From positions 1 through 61,312 of IMG/VR virus record IMGVR_UViG_3300025093_000022: DNA of 61,312 bases. One strand, written 5' to 3'. The notes beneath the pieces were generated by a model. That model was given only the letters and a program-made list of their open reading frames with translations. It ran no database searches and had not been told where the DNA came from. Every line of letters starts with the position of its first letter. The stretch's first letter is position 1. Below, in pieces: positions 8,472-16,788 of this stretch. A program made the translations under genes and the position numbers. The DNA comes from a virus.

Positions 8472-9950
8472 ATGCCAAAAATTAGTCCGTTTCAAATGAC
8501 CGAAGCTAAGTCTTGGGCTGGATTGACAACTAAAAATCACTTGGGTTCTATTTTTCAAAGCGAGCCGCAAAAAGCTAGTAAACTACTTACTAGAATTGCA
8601 CAAACTAACTTTGGGCTAGACCTAGATACTTATTTAGATCAGTTCTCACCATTGTACTTAGATACTGATGATGACTTTACTTGGGACTTGGTAGGTTCTG
8701 GTAAAAAGAATGTACCTCTAGTTGAAGCTCGTATTAATGATACTGCTTTAGCTGCTACAGATACAGCTGGTTTAAACTTTACTGCTTTTGAACTTGTTTT
8801 CGCAGAGCAATGGTTTACTGACGAGCATGTAATCGTTGGTCACAAGAATGAGAAGTACCAACTTCAAATTCAATCAGATCCAGTTCCAGATGGATCATAT
8901 TGGGTATATACAGTTAAACTTTTAACTGGTGATCCAGATTTGTTTATGCCATATGAAGAGTTAACTGCCGGGACTAGATTCTCAAAAGACTTCTCTTTAG
9001 TTGAGCAAACTCTATCTAAAAAAGGTGGTGGAATTAACTTCACTTCTCCTTTCAAAATGAGAAACGCTTTCTCAATGATTCGTATGCAACATACGACTCC
9101 AGGTAACATGATTAACAGACCACTTATGACAGGTTGGGTTGGAGATCAAGGTAAAAAATATGCTACTTGGACTCAATATGAAGATTACGAGTTTGAAAGA
9201 CAATTTAGAGAAGAGAAAAACAAACTTGTTATGTTCTCAAGAGCTAACAAGAAAGATGATGGTTCTTATCAAAACACTGGTAAATCAGGTCACGTTAAGA
9301 AACAAGGAGCTGGTCTTCGTCAACAAATGGAAGCTGCTAATACAGTAGTTTATTCAACATTTGATATTGACTTCTTACTAGACACATTGTTAGAGCTTTC
9401 AGAAGGAAAACTTCCAACTGATAAGAGAGAGTTCGTAATGATGACTGGTGAAAGAGGAGCTGTTCAATTTCATGAAGCTATTGAGAACTATTCTCAATTG
9501 TTTACTAAAATGAATGACGGTTCAAGAATCTATGGTGCATCTTCAGATAATGGAGCTAAAATGCCTTTAGGTTACGGAGGTCAATTCGTTGAGTACATGG
9601 GACCACAGGGAATCAAAGTTACTCTTAAAGTTCATTCATTATATGATGATAGAGAGAGAAACAAGATTTATCACCCTGATGGTGGTGTAGCTGAATCGTA
9701 CAGATATGACATCATGGATGTTGGTACTTCTGACGGTGAGCCTAACATCAGAAAAGTATACGTTAAAGGTCAAGATGATATCATGGGATATGTACCAGGA
9801 TTTAGAGATCCATTCTCACCAACTGGTTCAAGAGCTAGAATCATGGCTGATCCAACTGACGGTTATACTATTCATAGAGGTTCAATTTGTGGTGTAATGG
9901 TGAAAGATCCATCTAGAACTGCAACGTTGTTACCTAATACTTTAGTGTAA
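8472..9950 (+). CDS. Major capsid protein (HK97 fold, crAss-like)
   Basis: A 492-residue protein with the length and overall pattern of crAss-like major capsid proteins: a short N-arm (MPKISPFQMTEAKSWAGL), an alpha/beta HK97-like core, and the conserved tail around GDQGKKYATWTQYEDYEFERQFREE. Codon use differs from its neighbours, with more TTC, AAC and TAC, as expected for the most highly expressed gene. The start is preceded by an A-rich leader (AAAATAAAATAAA) with no Shine-Dalgarno, as in Bacteroidota. A hairpin terminator follows directly (9971-10005). It forms the icosahedral shell. Confidence 0.88.
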   Translation: MPKISPFQMTEAKSWAGLTTKNHLGSIFQSEPQKASKLLTRIAQTNFGLDLDTYLDQFSPLYLDTDDDFTWDLVGSGKKNVPLVEARINDTALAATDTAGLNFTAFELVFAEQWFTDEHVIVGHKNEKYQLQIQSDPVPDGSYWVYTVKLLTGDPDLFMPYEELTAGTRFSKDFSLVEQTLSKKGGGINFTSPFKMRNAFSMIRMQHTTPGNMINRPLMTGWVGDQGKKYATWTQYEDYEFERQFREEKNKLVMFSRANKKDDGSYQNTGKSGHVKKQGAGLRQQMEAANTVVYSTFDIDFLLDTLLELSEGKLPTDKREFVMMTGERGAVQFHEAIENYSQLFTKMNDGSRIYGASSDNGAKMPLGYGGQFVEYMGPQGIKVTLKVHSLYDDRERNKIYHPDGGVAESYRYDIMDVGTSDGEPNIRKVYVKGQDDIMGYVPGFRDPFSPTGSRARIMADPTDGYTIHRGSICGVMVKDPSRTATLLPNTLV

Positions 9951-9970
9951 TATACTATCACACATAAATA

Positions 9971-10005
9971 AAGCTGGTGGGGTAGAAATATCCCGCCAGT
10001 TTATT
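9971..10005 (+). terminator. Hairpin terminator after MCP gene
   Basis: The sequence CTGGTGGGG - loop - TCCCGCCAG forms an 8-9 bp stem (one G-T wobble, one weak end pair), extended by A-T pairs, and is followed by TTTATT. It lies in the 67-base gap between the MCP gene and the next CDS. The U-tract is short, so it may be a partial terminator or an mRNA 3'-end stabiliser that keeps MCP transcripts abundant. Confidence 0.7.
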
Positions 10006-10017
10006 AAATAAATAAAA

Positions 10018-10890
10018 ATGACAGAAGAAGTAAAAAAAGAAGCTAAGACACCTTTTACGCTACCTAATAAAAAAGTAAAGGTTGTTCCAGTAAGAAGAAA
10101 AGGTGGTTGGTTAAATGATCTACATCCAGATCACGAAGCTAACTTTTTGGTAGCAAATGCAAAAATTAAATATGCTGCTCCGACAATTGGTAGAGGTAGG
10201 GTTGCAAACCCACTTACTCCAGAAGAGAGAGCTTATTTAGAAAAAGAGCTAGATGAAGATCTAAATCCATTGAAGAAAGATAATAACTTTTGGACAAAAA
10301 GATTTGCAGTTCTAGACAGAGGTATTAGAGTTTTAGATTTAACTAATCCATTGGATTATATAGATTATAAAATTTTACTAATGCAAAAAGATTTTATAGC
10401 TCCTTCAGGTGAAAAGAAATTCGCTAAAGGAACTTACAAGTTCTTCATTGATGATTTAGAATATGAAGATAGAACTAAGTTCAAAGCTGCTACAGCTAAA
10501 AAGGAAGCTTACAAGTTCTTTGGTAAATTAGAGGAAAAAGGCAAGACAGCTCTTGTTGACTTTCTTACAGTTTATTATAAACATAAACCAGGTAAGAGAG
10601 CTGATAGCTCAATGAGTCTTGAGAAACTAGTATCAACTATTGATGGTATCATTGATAATGATGTTGATGGTTTCTTACAAGTAGCTGCTGATGCTGAATA
10701 TGACAATAAAGTATTTATTACTAAAGCACTTAGATATAAAGCGATTCTAGTAGAAGAAGGTAAATATTACCTACCAGAAGGTGCATTAATTGCTTCTTCA
10801 CAATCTGATCTAGTAGCTTGGTTAAAAGATGGTAATAATAGCGAAGAGTATTTGCAGATTAAACTAAGAATACAAAACGCAGAACAATAG
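10018..10890 (+). CDS. Virion-associated protein downstream of MCP, 290 aa
   Basis: It starts with an acidic/basic disordered tail, then a basic segment (KKVKVVPVRRKGGW), then a mostly helical body. It is placed directly after the MCP terminator and 6 bases before the adaptor-like gene, in the head-completion cluster. Nothing in it suggests an enzyme; no membrane segment or Cys motif is present. By synteny it should be a structural or assembly protein of the head (for example internal or vertex protein), but I cannot assign it to a named family from sequence alone. Confidence 0.55.
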   Translation: MTEEVKKEAKTPFTLPNKKVKVVPVRRKGGWLNDLHPDHEANFLVANAKIKYAAPTIGRGRVANPLTPEERAYLEKELDEDLNPLKKDNNFWTKRFAVLDRGIRVLDLTNPLDYIDYKILLMQKDFIAPSGEKKFAKGTYKFFIDDLEYEDRTKFKAATAKKEAYKFFGKLEEKGKTALVDFLTVYYKHKPGKRADSSMSLEKLVSTIDGIIDNDVDGFLQVAADAEYDNKVFITKALRYKAILVEEGKYYLPEGALIASSQSDLVAWLKDGNNSEEYLQIKLRIQNAEQ

Positions 10891-10896
10891 ATATAG

Positions 10897-11613
10897 ATGA
10901 CTGCAAACGAAATGGCAGATGAGTTAGAAGTATTGTTTGATAAAATTACAAACAATGATTCTCCTGGATATGAAGACGCAGAACTTTCAACTGTTTTAAC
11001 AAAAGCACAAGAAAGATTTGTATTCCAAAATTATGCAGGAACTAACAAATTAAAAGAGGCTTTTGAAGAGACTGAAAAAAGAAGAAAAGATTTAAATGAG
11101 TTAGTTAGTAACTCTACTATCTCAACTTCTTCTTCAACTCAAACAGGAGCATTACCTAATGGTGTCTTTTATGATTTGCCAACTGACTTTATGTATGCTA
11201 TATCAGAACAAGTAACTATTAGTTCTACAGACACTTGTCATGACGGCAATAGAATAAAGGTTAAACCAATTACTCACGACTTATATGCTGAGAATGTTAG
11301 TAATCCTTTTAAAAAGCCTGACACTAGTTTAGCTTGGAGATTAGATTTCAGTAGATCAACTTCTGGAACAGATCCAAAAAGACATGAACTAATTACAGAT
11401 GGTAATTATACTATTACTAGTTATCATCTTAGATACTTAAGACAATTACCAAATATAGTAGTAGATAGAACTACTACAACAAACCAGGTAAACTGTATAC
11501 TTAATGAAACCACTCATAGACGTATCATTGATACTGCAGTAGAAATATTACTAGAGATTACAGTAGATGGAAGGTTACAAACCAACTTGATACTTAATCA
11601 AACAAACGAGTAA
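10897..11613 (+). CDS. Head-tail adaptor/ring-type protein
   Basis: A 238-residue protein. The N-terminal helices (ANEMADELEVLF and DAELSTVLTKAQERFV) resemble connector proteins that bind below the portal; a central beta region (GALPNGVFYDLPTDFMYAI, ITHDLYAEN) and a final helix follow. Proteins with this layout in crAss-like phages build the rings between portal and tail. The genes at 23641 and 24911 have a similar overall plan (helical start, then FYDLP/ELPCD-type strands), consistent with several stacked rings. No enzyme motif. The exact ring number cannot be assigned. Confidence 0.6.
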   Translation: MTANEMADELEVLFDKITNNDSPGYEDAELSTVLTKAQERFVFQNYAGTNKLKEAFEETEKRRKDLNELVSNSTISTSSSTQTGALPNGVFYDLPTDFMYAISEQVTISSTDTCHDGNRIKVKPITHDLYAENVSNPFKKPDTSLAWRLDFSRSTSGTDPKRHELITDGNYTITSYHLRYLRQLPNIVVDRTTTTNQVNCILNETTHRRIIDTAVEILLEITVDGRLQTNLILNQTNE

Positions 11614-11654
11614 ATTATAAATAAATATATTGTTTAATTAAATTTTAAAACAAC

Positions 11655-12935
11655 ATGCGAACGCAAAGAAACGTAGAACACCTTTTTATTGGTGGAACTG
11701 CAACAAAAACAACAGCGAATTATCCAAATTCAATGAACGCAGGTGAGATTGGTATCTTTACTCCAGAGGGAATTAGAGTTACTGAAGCAACAGCTGCTAC
11801 TATTGATGAGTTTGTAGTTGCTCTTGAAGATGCTAATGGGGTTGAGTATGTATCACCTGTATACAACAAAAACGACATTAAATCTGCAAAGAGAACTGTT
11901 TACGCTGCTGCTACTGCACAACTTGATTATTTAGGGTACAATGGAACTACTGGTTCAATTGACGCTATCAATAACAACTTGTACAAAATCAATATCCAAG
12001 TTCAAGAATTATTGAGAGCTAATACTGACGGTAGAAAAACTAAATTCGGAGTTTATAAGTCAGATTCATCTGCTACTCAAGCTGAGATTGCTATCGGTCT
12101 AGCTGGTTCATTAGTTAATAACTTTGATAGAGAGGCTGAAAAGTTTATCACTTTCAATGCTATTTGTAGTGATGCTCTTGATACTAACTACACAATGGAT
12201 GAAACTGTAACTGTAACTAATGGTTCAAAAGCAATTTCAATTGCAACTGACTACGATTATAATACAGGTACAGATTTAGCTGTAGGTGATTTTATTAGAA
12301 TTGCAGATACAGATACTACTGTAGCTCTTACTGATGATGTTTATAGAATTGAGACTATCAACTCTACTTCAGATATCAGATTGGATAGACCTTATCAAGG
12401 TACTTCTGGAACAAGAACTCACGGTAATAACTCTACACAAGCAATTACTGCTGCTGATGGAGCTGCTGCTGATTGGGGTATCTCAATGACAGGTGCTGCT
12501 CTTGACTTCGTAGCTGGTAAAGAAAACTATGAAGTTGTTAGATGGGAAACTCAAGTTGTTGATTTCGGAACTACAACTCAAAACTTTAAATCAACTGCTG
12601 CTTCTAGAGGTAACGGTACGATTAACGAAGTTGCTGAGTTAGAATGGTTCTTACAAGGTAACGAAGGTGAATACTACAGAGAAGGATTCTCTACAGTCCA
12701 CACTCCGAGATCATTAGTTGACTCATCAGTAACTGGTGGTGGATACGATATGACTACTATTACTTTTGATTCTGCTCACACAAATGCATTTCAAAATGTA
12801 ATCTCTCCAAGAGTATTAACTCTTGCGACTCCAGCAACTGCACCTAACTATGCAATTACTGGTACTTCAGATGACATTACAGATGTATTGGAAGTTTTAG
12901 CTTTCGGTTCAGCTAACGGTAACTTAGCACTGTAA
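11655..12935 (+). CDS. Abundant virion protein (auxiliary capsid or fibre-base candidate), 426 aa
   Basis: Predicted beta-rich, with many Thr, Asn, Asp and Gly and almost no Cys. The N-terminal part (NAGEIGIFTPEGIRV) and a middle part with repeated TVTNGSKAISI-type strands suggest a phage structural protein. Like MCP it uses TTC, AAC and TAC codons more than its neighbours, and it is followed by a strong terminator, both signs of high expression. This makes it a good candidate for a high-copy capsid-associated protein. Which one (decoration, auxiliary capsid or fibre base) is not visible from sequence. Confidence 0.55.
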   Translation: MRTQRNVEHLFIGGTATKTTANYPNSMNAGEIGIFTPEGIRVTEATAATIDEFVVALEDANGVEYVSPVYNKNDIKSAKRTVYAAATAQLDYLGYNGTTGSIDAINNNLYKINIQVQELLRANTDGRKTKFGVYKSDSSATQAEIAIGLAGSLVNNFDREAEKFITFNAICSDALDTNYTMDETVTVTNGSKAISIATDYDYNTGTDLAVGDFIRIADTDTTVALTDDVYRIETINSTSDIRLDRPYQGTSGTRTHGNNSTQAITAADGAAADWGISMTGAALDFVAGKENYEVVRWETQVVDFGTTTQNFKSTAASRGNGTINEVAELEWFLQGNEGEYYREGFSTVHTPRSLVDSSVTGGGYDMTTITFDSAHTNAFQNVISPRVLTLATPATAPNYAITGTSDDITDVLEVLAFGSANGNLAL

Positions 12936-12951
12936 TAGCTATATAACATTT

Positions 12952-12990
12952 AGTATGGTGGTGTGCTTAATTGTATACCACTATACTTTT
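12952..12990 (+). terminator. Strong rho-independent terminator
   Basis: AGTATGGTGG pairs with CCACTATACT (10 bp, one G-T wobble) around a 16-base loop and is followed by TTTTG. It closes the head module after the 426-aa virion protein gene; a TAnnTTTG element for the next gene begins four bases later. Confidence 0.8.
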
Positions 12991-13001
12991 GTTTATTTTT
13001 G
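12971..13001 (+). promoter_or_regulatory. Possible Bacteroidota-type promoter for the fibre cluster
   Basis: TTG at 12971-12973, a 20-base spacer and TATTTTTG at 12994-13001 fit the Bacteroidota consensus (TTTG, about 19-21 bases, TAnnTTTG). It lies 16 bases before the ATG at 13018. The -33 part falls within the loop of the terminator hairpin, a compact stop-and-restart arrangement. Only the pattern supports it, and AT-rich DNA gives chance hits. Confidence 0.35.
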
Positions 13002-13017
13002 TTTATAATCAGAAATT

Positions 13018-13581
13018 ATGGCTTTTTCTCCGACCTTAAAACTCTGTCAACCAAACTGTAAAACAATCACTTTTATAGACATTACTAATGTTTATAATGC
13101 AACTACTAATGATGATGGGTGGGGTGCTGCTAATAGTGTTACTGGAGCAACAGTAACTGCAGCTACAATTACAGTTAAAGATTCAGATGGCGATACAGTG
13201 TTTACTTATGATGTTTTATCTCAAATACCAGATCCTGTAACTGGTGACATAACATTTACTGATTATTCATATTCCTTAAGTGATGGTAGATATACTGTTA
13301 CTTATTCAATTACAGTAGGAGAAGCAGAAGATACTTATACTCATAATCAAACAGTTTTAATTACTTGTAATTTTGAATGTTGTATAAGTAAACAGTTAGC
13401 AAAGATTGCTAAAGCTTATTGTGAAGATCAATGTGATACTTCAACAATAGATGATTACCTTTTAATTGAAGGTTTACTGCATGCTTATAAGTCTGCAGAA
13501 ATGTGTGAGAAAGACACTATTAAAGATAATATTAAAGCAAGACTACAAAGGTTTTGCGATTACCAATGTGATGATTGTTAA
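13018..13581 (+). CDS. Fibre/decoration protein with Ig-like and Cys-rich helical domains
   Basis: 187 residues. The first ~115 residues look like an Ig-like beta sandwich (TVKDSDGDTVFTYDV, DGRYTVTYSITVG, typical of viral surface decorations). A Cys-rich helical domain follows from about 120 to the end, with CNFECC, YCEDQCD, MCEKD and CDYQCDDC, nine or more Cys. The same Cys-helix module forms most of the protein at 14219. In a cytoplasmic phage product these Cys may bind metal or form disulfides after release. Likely a capsid-surface or fibre component. Confidence 0.6.
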   Translation: MAFSPTLKLCQPNCKTITFIDITNVYNATTNDDGWGAANSVTGATVTAATITVKDSDGDTVFTYDVLSQIPDPVTGDITFTDYSYSLSDGRYTVTYSITVGEAEDTYTHNQTVLITCNFECCISKQLAKIAKAYCEDQCDTSTIDDYLLIEGLLHAYKSAEMCEKDTIKDNIKARLQRFCDYQCDDC

Positions 13582-13583
13582 TT

Positions 13584-14219
13584 ATGAGTTGTACAGATTG
13601 TGATGATAATAAAATTCCATTATCGTTAGCTACTGGTGCTGACGGTACAAATGGTGATGACGGTAACAGTATTTATGTAGCTTTTGCTACAGATGAAAAC
13701 GGTACTGGATTTACATATACACCTACAGATTTAACAGAGTACATCTCTTTTGTATCTAAAGTAGGTGATACAGTAACTCAACCTGAATTTACTACATGGA
13801 CTAAATTTCATGGTGAAGATGGTTTAGATGGTCAAGACGGTGCTGGTACTTCAGCTCCAGTTTGGAAAGATTTAATCCTTATGAATGGTTGGGTAGCTAA
13901 TTCTGGATTAGGAGGTAAAATTACTGTTACACCCCAATACTCAGTACATAATGGATTTATATATTTTAGAGGAGAGGGTGATGCTACTAATGCAACATCT
14001 GGATCATGTGCTATAACACCTTCAATAAGTGGAGTAGATGGAATACCTCCAAATCTTATAGTGTATACACAAGCGGTAGGATTTACTTCAGGCTCTGTGT
14101 TTTCTACTAAATATATAAAAGTGTCTTATACTGGAGGGGTTTATACTTTAGAGGTAGATGGAGATTACTCTGATTTTATTGACTTTGGATCTATTCCTCC
14201 TATATCAGTAACTAACTAA
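13584..14219 (+). CDS. Collagen-like fibre protein, 211 aa
   Basis: The ATG at 13584, two bases after the previous stop, is chosen over an in-frame upstream TTG. It begins with MSCTDCDD (a CxxC), then has two short collagen-like Gly-X-Y stretches: GADGTNGDDG near residues 16-25 and GEDGLDGQDGAG near 78-89. A beta-rich C-terminal domain follows (YSVHNGFIYFRGEGDA...). Gly-X-Y stretches make trimeric rods, so this is a trimeric fibre with a globular tip. It sits between two Cys-rich genes and ends in a TAATG overlap with the next. Confidence 0.65.
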   Translation: MSCTDCDDNKIPLSLATGADGTNGDDGNSIYVAFATDENGTGFTYTPTDLTEYISFVSKVGDTVTQPEFTTWTKFHGEDGLDGQDGAGTSAPVWKDLILMNGWVANSGLGGKITVTPQYSVHNGFIYFRGEGDATNATSGSCAITPSISGVDGIPPNLIVYTQAVGFTSGSVFSTKYIKVSYTGGVYTLEVDGDYSDFIDFGSIPPISVTN

Positions 14220-14509
14220 TGACTACAGATTTAGACAAACAAAAGATAGTTACAAAATACCAATGTAAATTGGCTTGTTTAGGTAATAGTGTTGCTACTA
14301 AATTATCTAAACATAAAATGTGTGATTTTAAAGATGAGATTAGAGATCTCAAATTCGCTAGAGCATTACTTTGGCGAATTACTGCTTATGATACAAGTGC
14401 AGGTACAGACGCAGGTAATGCGTTAGTTAACTGTTTAACTAAGACAGAATTATGTCAAATGTTAAATGCTTTATATTGCACTTTAGATAAGTATTGTGAT
14501 TGCGAATAA
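14219..14509 (+). CDS. Cys-rich helical small protein, 96 aa
   Basis: It starts in a TAATG overlap with the collagen-like gene. It contains CKLAC, MCDF, NCLTKTELC, YC and CDCE, an all-helical Cys-rich protein matching the C-terminal domain of the protein at 13018 (similar spacing of an opening CxxxC and a closing CDxxCDxC/CDCE). It is probably a stand-alone copy of that module, perhaps dimerising with it to hold the fibre complex together. No enzyme motif is visible. Confidence 0.55.
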   Translation: MTTDLDKQKIVTKYQCKLACLGNSVATKLSKHKMCDFKDEIRDLKFARALLWRITAYDTSAGTDAGNALVNCLTKTELCQMLNALYCTLDKYCDCE

Positions 14510-14543
14510 TTAAAATAAACATAAACTAAAAATTTAAAATAAA

Positions 14544-15125
14544 ATGGGAGTTACAGTTTTTACTGATGATGGTAACGGAATGACATTTTCAGGTGTACTT
14601 TTAGATGATGGAGATATCAAATTAAAAGGTTCTGGTAAACTATACTTAGATAATGATAATGATTCATATTTTGAAGCTAGTACTGATGATACTATTGATT
14701 TATATATAGCAGGTTCAAAAGACTTTGTTTTTAAATCAAATAATTTACAAGTACAAACAGCTTCATATATTACATCAGAAAGTGCTATTGCACAATGTTT
14801 TCACTTGTCTACACCAAATGCAGCTATGCAGTCTTTATCGGGGGCAGGTGCTATTGGTAATACTCAATATTACACAGCTTGGACAACTACTAGTACTGAT
14901 GCTGGTACTTTAGCTGACGCTGACGTTGTTGGACAACATAAAAAAATTCAAATGATTGTTGACGGAGGTGATGGTACTCTAACACCAACAACTTTAGTAG
15001 GAGGTACTACAATTACCTTTGCTGACGCTGGTGATACTGCAGAACTTATGTGGACAAATTCTGGTTGGAGAGTCCTTGCTCTTTATAATGTAACAGACGG
15101 GGCTACAGCACCAGTTTTAGCATAA
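14544..15125 (+). CDS. Beta-rich fibre/decoration protein, 193 aa
   Basis: The start follows an A-rich leader. The N-terminal half has a repeat-like strand pattern common in trimeric phage fibres (GSGKLYLDNDNDSYF, DTIDLYIAGSKDFVF). The C-terminal half is a beta domain (KKIQMIVDGGDGTLT, TTITFADAGDTAELMW, WRVLALYNV) resembling decoration-type domains found in marine phages. It has one Cys and no signal peptide. The role as a virion surface protein is inferred from composition and context. Confidence 0.5.
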   Translation: MGVTVFTDDGNGMTFSGVLLDDGDIKLKGSGKLYLDNDNDSYFEASTDDTIDLYIAGSKDFVFKSNNLQVQTASYITSESAIAQCFHLSTPNAAMQSLSGAGAIGNTQYYTAWTTTSTDAGTLADADVVGQHKKIQMIVDGGDGTLTPTTLVGGTTITFADAGDTAELMWTNSGWRVLALYNVTDGATAPVLA

Positions 15126-15155
15126 TAATTTTAACATAAATAAAACTATAATAAA

Positions 15156-15722
15156 ATGGCTATAGCAACAAAAGTAACTGCGAATAATCATTTACCTGGA
15201 GAAGGTGATGGTAGATTTGTAGTTTATTCAAAACAATTCAACGAACTTGTTGATGCGTTTTTAGAGATTGAAGGTACAGATGGTACTTTTACAATTGACA
15301 CAATTAATGAGTCTACTTCAGGGTCTGGAGTAACTGTTGATTCAGTATTACTTAAAGATGGTGGAGCTACCTTCACATCTATTAGTGGATATGGTACTGG
15401 TGCAGGTGGAACTGTAACTCAGCTTACATCTATTGCTACAGGAGTAACTCTTAGTAAAGCTTGTGGTGCTATTACTACAGTATCTAGTACATTAGCTGCT
15501 GGAGCAGAAGCTACATTTACAGTAACTAATACTGTTGTAGGCTCTACTGATACAGTAATCGCTAATCTACAATCTACATCTTCAGCAGGTACACCAGTTG
15601 TATTTGTTACAGCAGTAGCTGATGGATCTTTTGACATCACTATCGCTAACTTACATGCTTCAAATGCCCTAGACAATACGCTAGTTATTAACTTTGCGCT
15701 TGTTAATGGTGTAACAGCATAA
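15156..15722 (+). CDS. Beta-sandwich head/fibre protein, 188 aa
   Basis: After a ~90-residue N-terminal part, the C-terminal domain reads TGVTLSKACGAITTV...LAAGAEATFTVTNTVVGSTDTVI...GTPVVFVTAVADGSFDITIANLHAS...LVINFALV. This arrangement recurs as a terminal domain in many phage fibre and head-decoration proteins. The product is likely displayed on the particle. A strong terminator follows immediately, suggesting this transcript is made in bulk. Confidence 0.6.
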   Translation: MAIATKVTANNHLPGEGDGRFVVYSKQFNELVDAFLEIEGTDGTFTIDTINESTSGSGVTVDSVLLKDGGATFTSISGYGTGAGGTVTQLTSIATGVTLSKACGAITTVSSTLAAGAEATFTVTNTVVGSTDTVIANLQSTSSAGTPVVFVTAVADGSFDITIANLHASNALDNTLVINFALVNGVTA

Positions 15723-15737
15723 TTAATTTTAACTTTC

Positions 15738-15778
15738 AAGTCTACCTCATTTTTCGTATATTGGGGTAGACTTTTTTA
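15738..15778 (+). terminator. Strong rho-independent terminator
   Basis: AAGTCTACC and GGTAGACTT form a perfect 9-bp stem around an 18-base loop, followed by a run of six T. It separates the genes ending at 15722 from the one starting at 15790. Confidence 0.85.
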
Positions 15779-15789
15779 TAATTACTATT

Positions 15790-16068
15790 ATGGCAACTAA
15801 AAAAAATTACGATAGTGCTGCGGCAGAAGTTTTAGTTTCAAAATCATTACTTAACACTAAACCTTATTTTATTTCTGATACTAATGCACATTCAGATTTA
15901 AATGGTTATGCAATTCAAGCAATTGAAGATACAGTTATTTCTGCCATTAGCTCAAATGTACAAGGTAATGCTTTAGCAAGCGAGACTATTCTAGCTGGAC
16001 ATGTTTGGTATATGGATGTTTACTCTATAACTTTAACATCAGGGGCAGTATTTATTCATAGACGATAA
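15790..16068 (+). CDS. Small structural protein, 92 aa
   Basis: A short protein in the fibre cluster. The C-terminal half (IQAIEDTVISAISSN...LAGHVWYMDVYSITLTSGAVFIHRR) is predicted beta and resembles small phage decoration or fibre-cap proteins in Bacteroidota phages. No transmembrane segment. It is isolated by the upstream terminator and followed 12 bases later by the lectin-like gene, so the two may be co-expressed. Confidence 0.5.
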   Translation: MATKKNYDSAAAEVLVSKSLLNTKPYFISDTNAHSDLNGYAIQAIEDTVISAISSNVQGNALASETILAGHVWYMDVYSITLTSGAVFIHRR

Positions 16069-16080
16069 AATCAACCAACC

Positions 16081-16779
16081 ATGTTAGGTATAGCATTAGG
16101 TACGAGAGGTTCTAGTTCTGGGGGCGGAGGTAGTAATACTAGTTCGTTGTTTGTAACTGGACAAACTACTTCTTACACATCAGGAGATGATGGTGATAGA
16201 GAAAGAGACAGAGGTACAGATTTCTATAACCTAGATATTAATAATGGTTTTGATAATAATACTAAAAGATTTACTGGAACAACTGGAGGTTATTTTGATG
16301 AAGTGAACAACGTTTATTATGATGTAGATGATGTTTCTACTACAAGAGCTGGTGCATTTCCAAATGGTTTAATAATTGATTGGTCAGCTTGGGATCAAGT
16401 AAATAATAAAGTATTGTGTTTAGACTATAATTATTTACAAACTGGTACCAATACATCAATGATGAGTGGTGCTCCCTATACTAGAGGCAGTATAGCTGGA
16501 TTTTATGTAGCTAATATTCAAGAATTACATAATTTCTTTTTCTATAGTGGAAAATCTTATGGTTGGGGTACGCCTGCTTATTATAATTGGCCGCCACTAT
16601 CTTTTAATATTGGCTCACCTAGTACGACTTTTAGAGTTGCAAGTTCTACTTATTTTGGAACATCTCAAACTTATTGTATGGCTGGAACGACAAATTTAGC
16701 GGTTTCGATTTCGCATACTCAAAGTTACACGACTTTTCTAGTTAATTATTTAGACACTGTAACAGACTTAGGACTTTAA
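16081..16779 (+). CDS. Candidate receptor-binding protein with DUF1566/C-type-lectin-like C-terminus
   Basis: 232 residues. It has a short hydrophobic N-terminal peptide (MLGIALGTRG), a Gly/Ser linker (SSSGGGGS) and an acidic region. From about residue 135 there is a pattern of the DUF1566/FISUMP type: NIQELHNFFF, then Trp/Tyr-rich segments, SSTYFGTSQTYCMAG and a closing strand. In that superfamily the fold is C-type-lectin-like and often binds ligands at a cell surface, making this a candidate receptor-binding or adhesion tip. Recognition is by pattern only; a plain unknown fibre is the alternative. Confidence 0.45.
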   Translation: MLGIALGTRGSSSGGGGSNTSSLFVTGQTTSYTSGDDGDRERDRGTDFYNLDINNGFDNNTKRFTGTTGGYFDEVNNVYYDVDDVSTTRAGAFPNGLIIDWSAWDQVNNKVLCLDYNYLQTGTNTSMMSGAPYTRGSIAGFYVANIQELHNFFFYSGKSYGWGTPAYYNWPPLSFNIGSPSTTFRVASSTYFGTSQTYCMAGTTNLAVSISHTQSYTTFLVNYLDTVTDLGL

Positions 16780-16788
16780 TTATAGATT

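Noticed and set aside
13575-13583. TTG start for the collagen-like gene
   Set aside because: An ATG nine bases downstream (13584) sits just after the previous stop, and MSCTDC is a more natural N-terminus.
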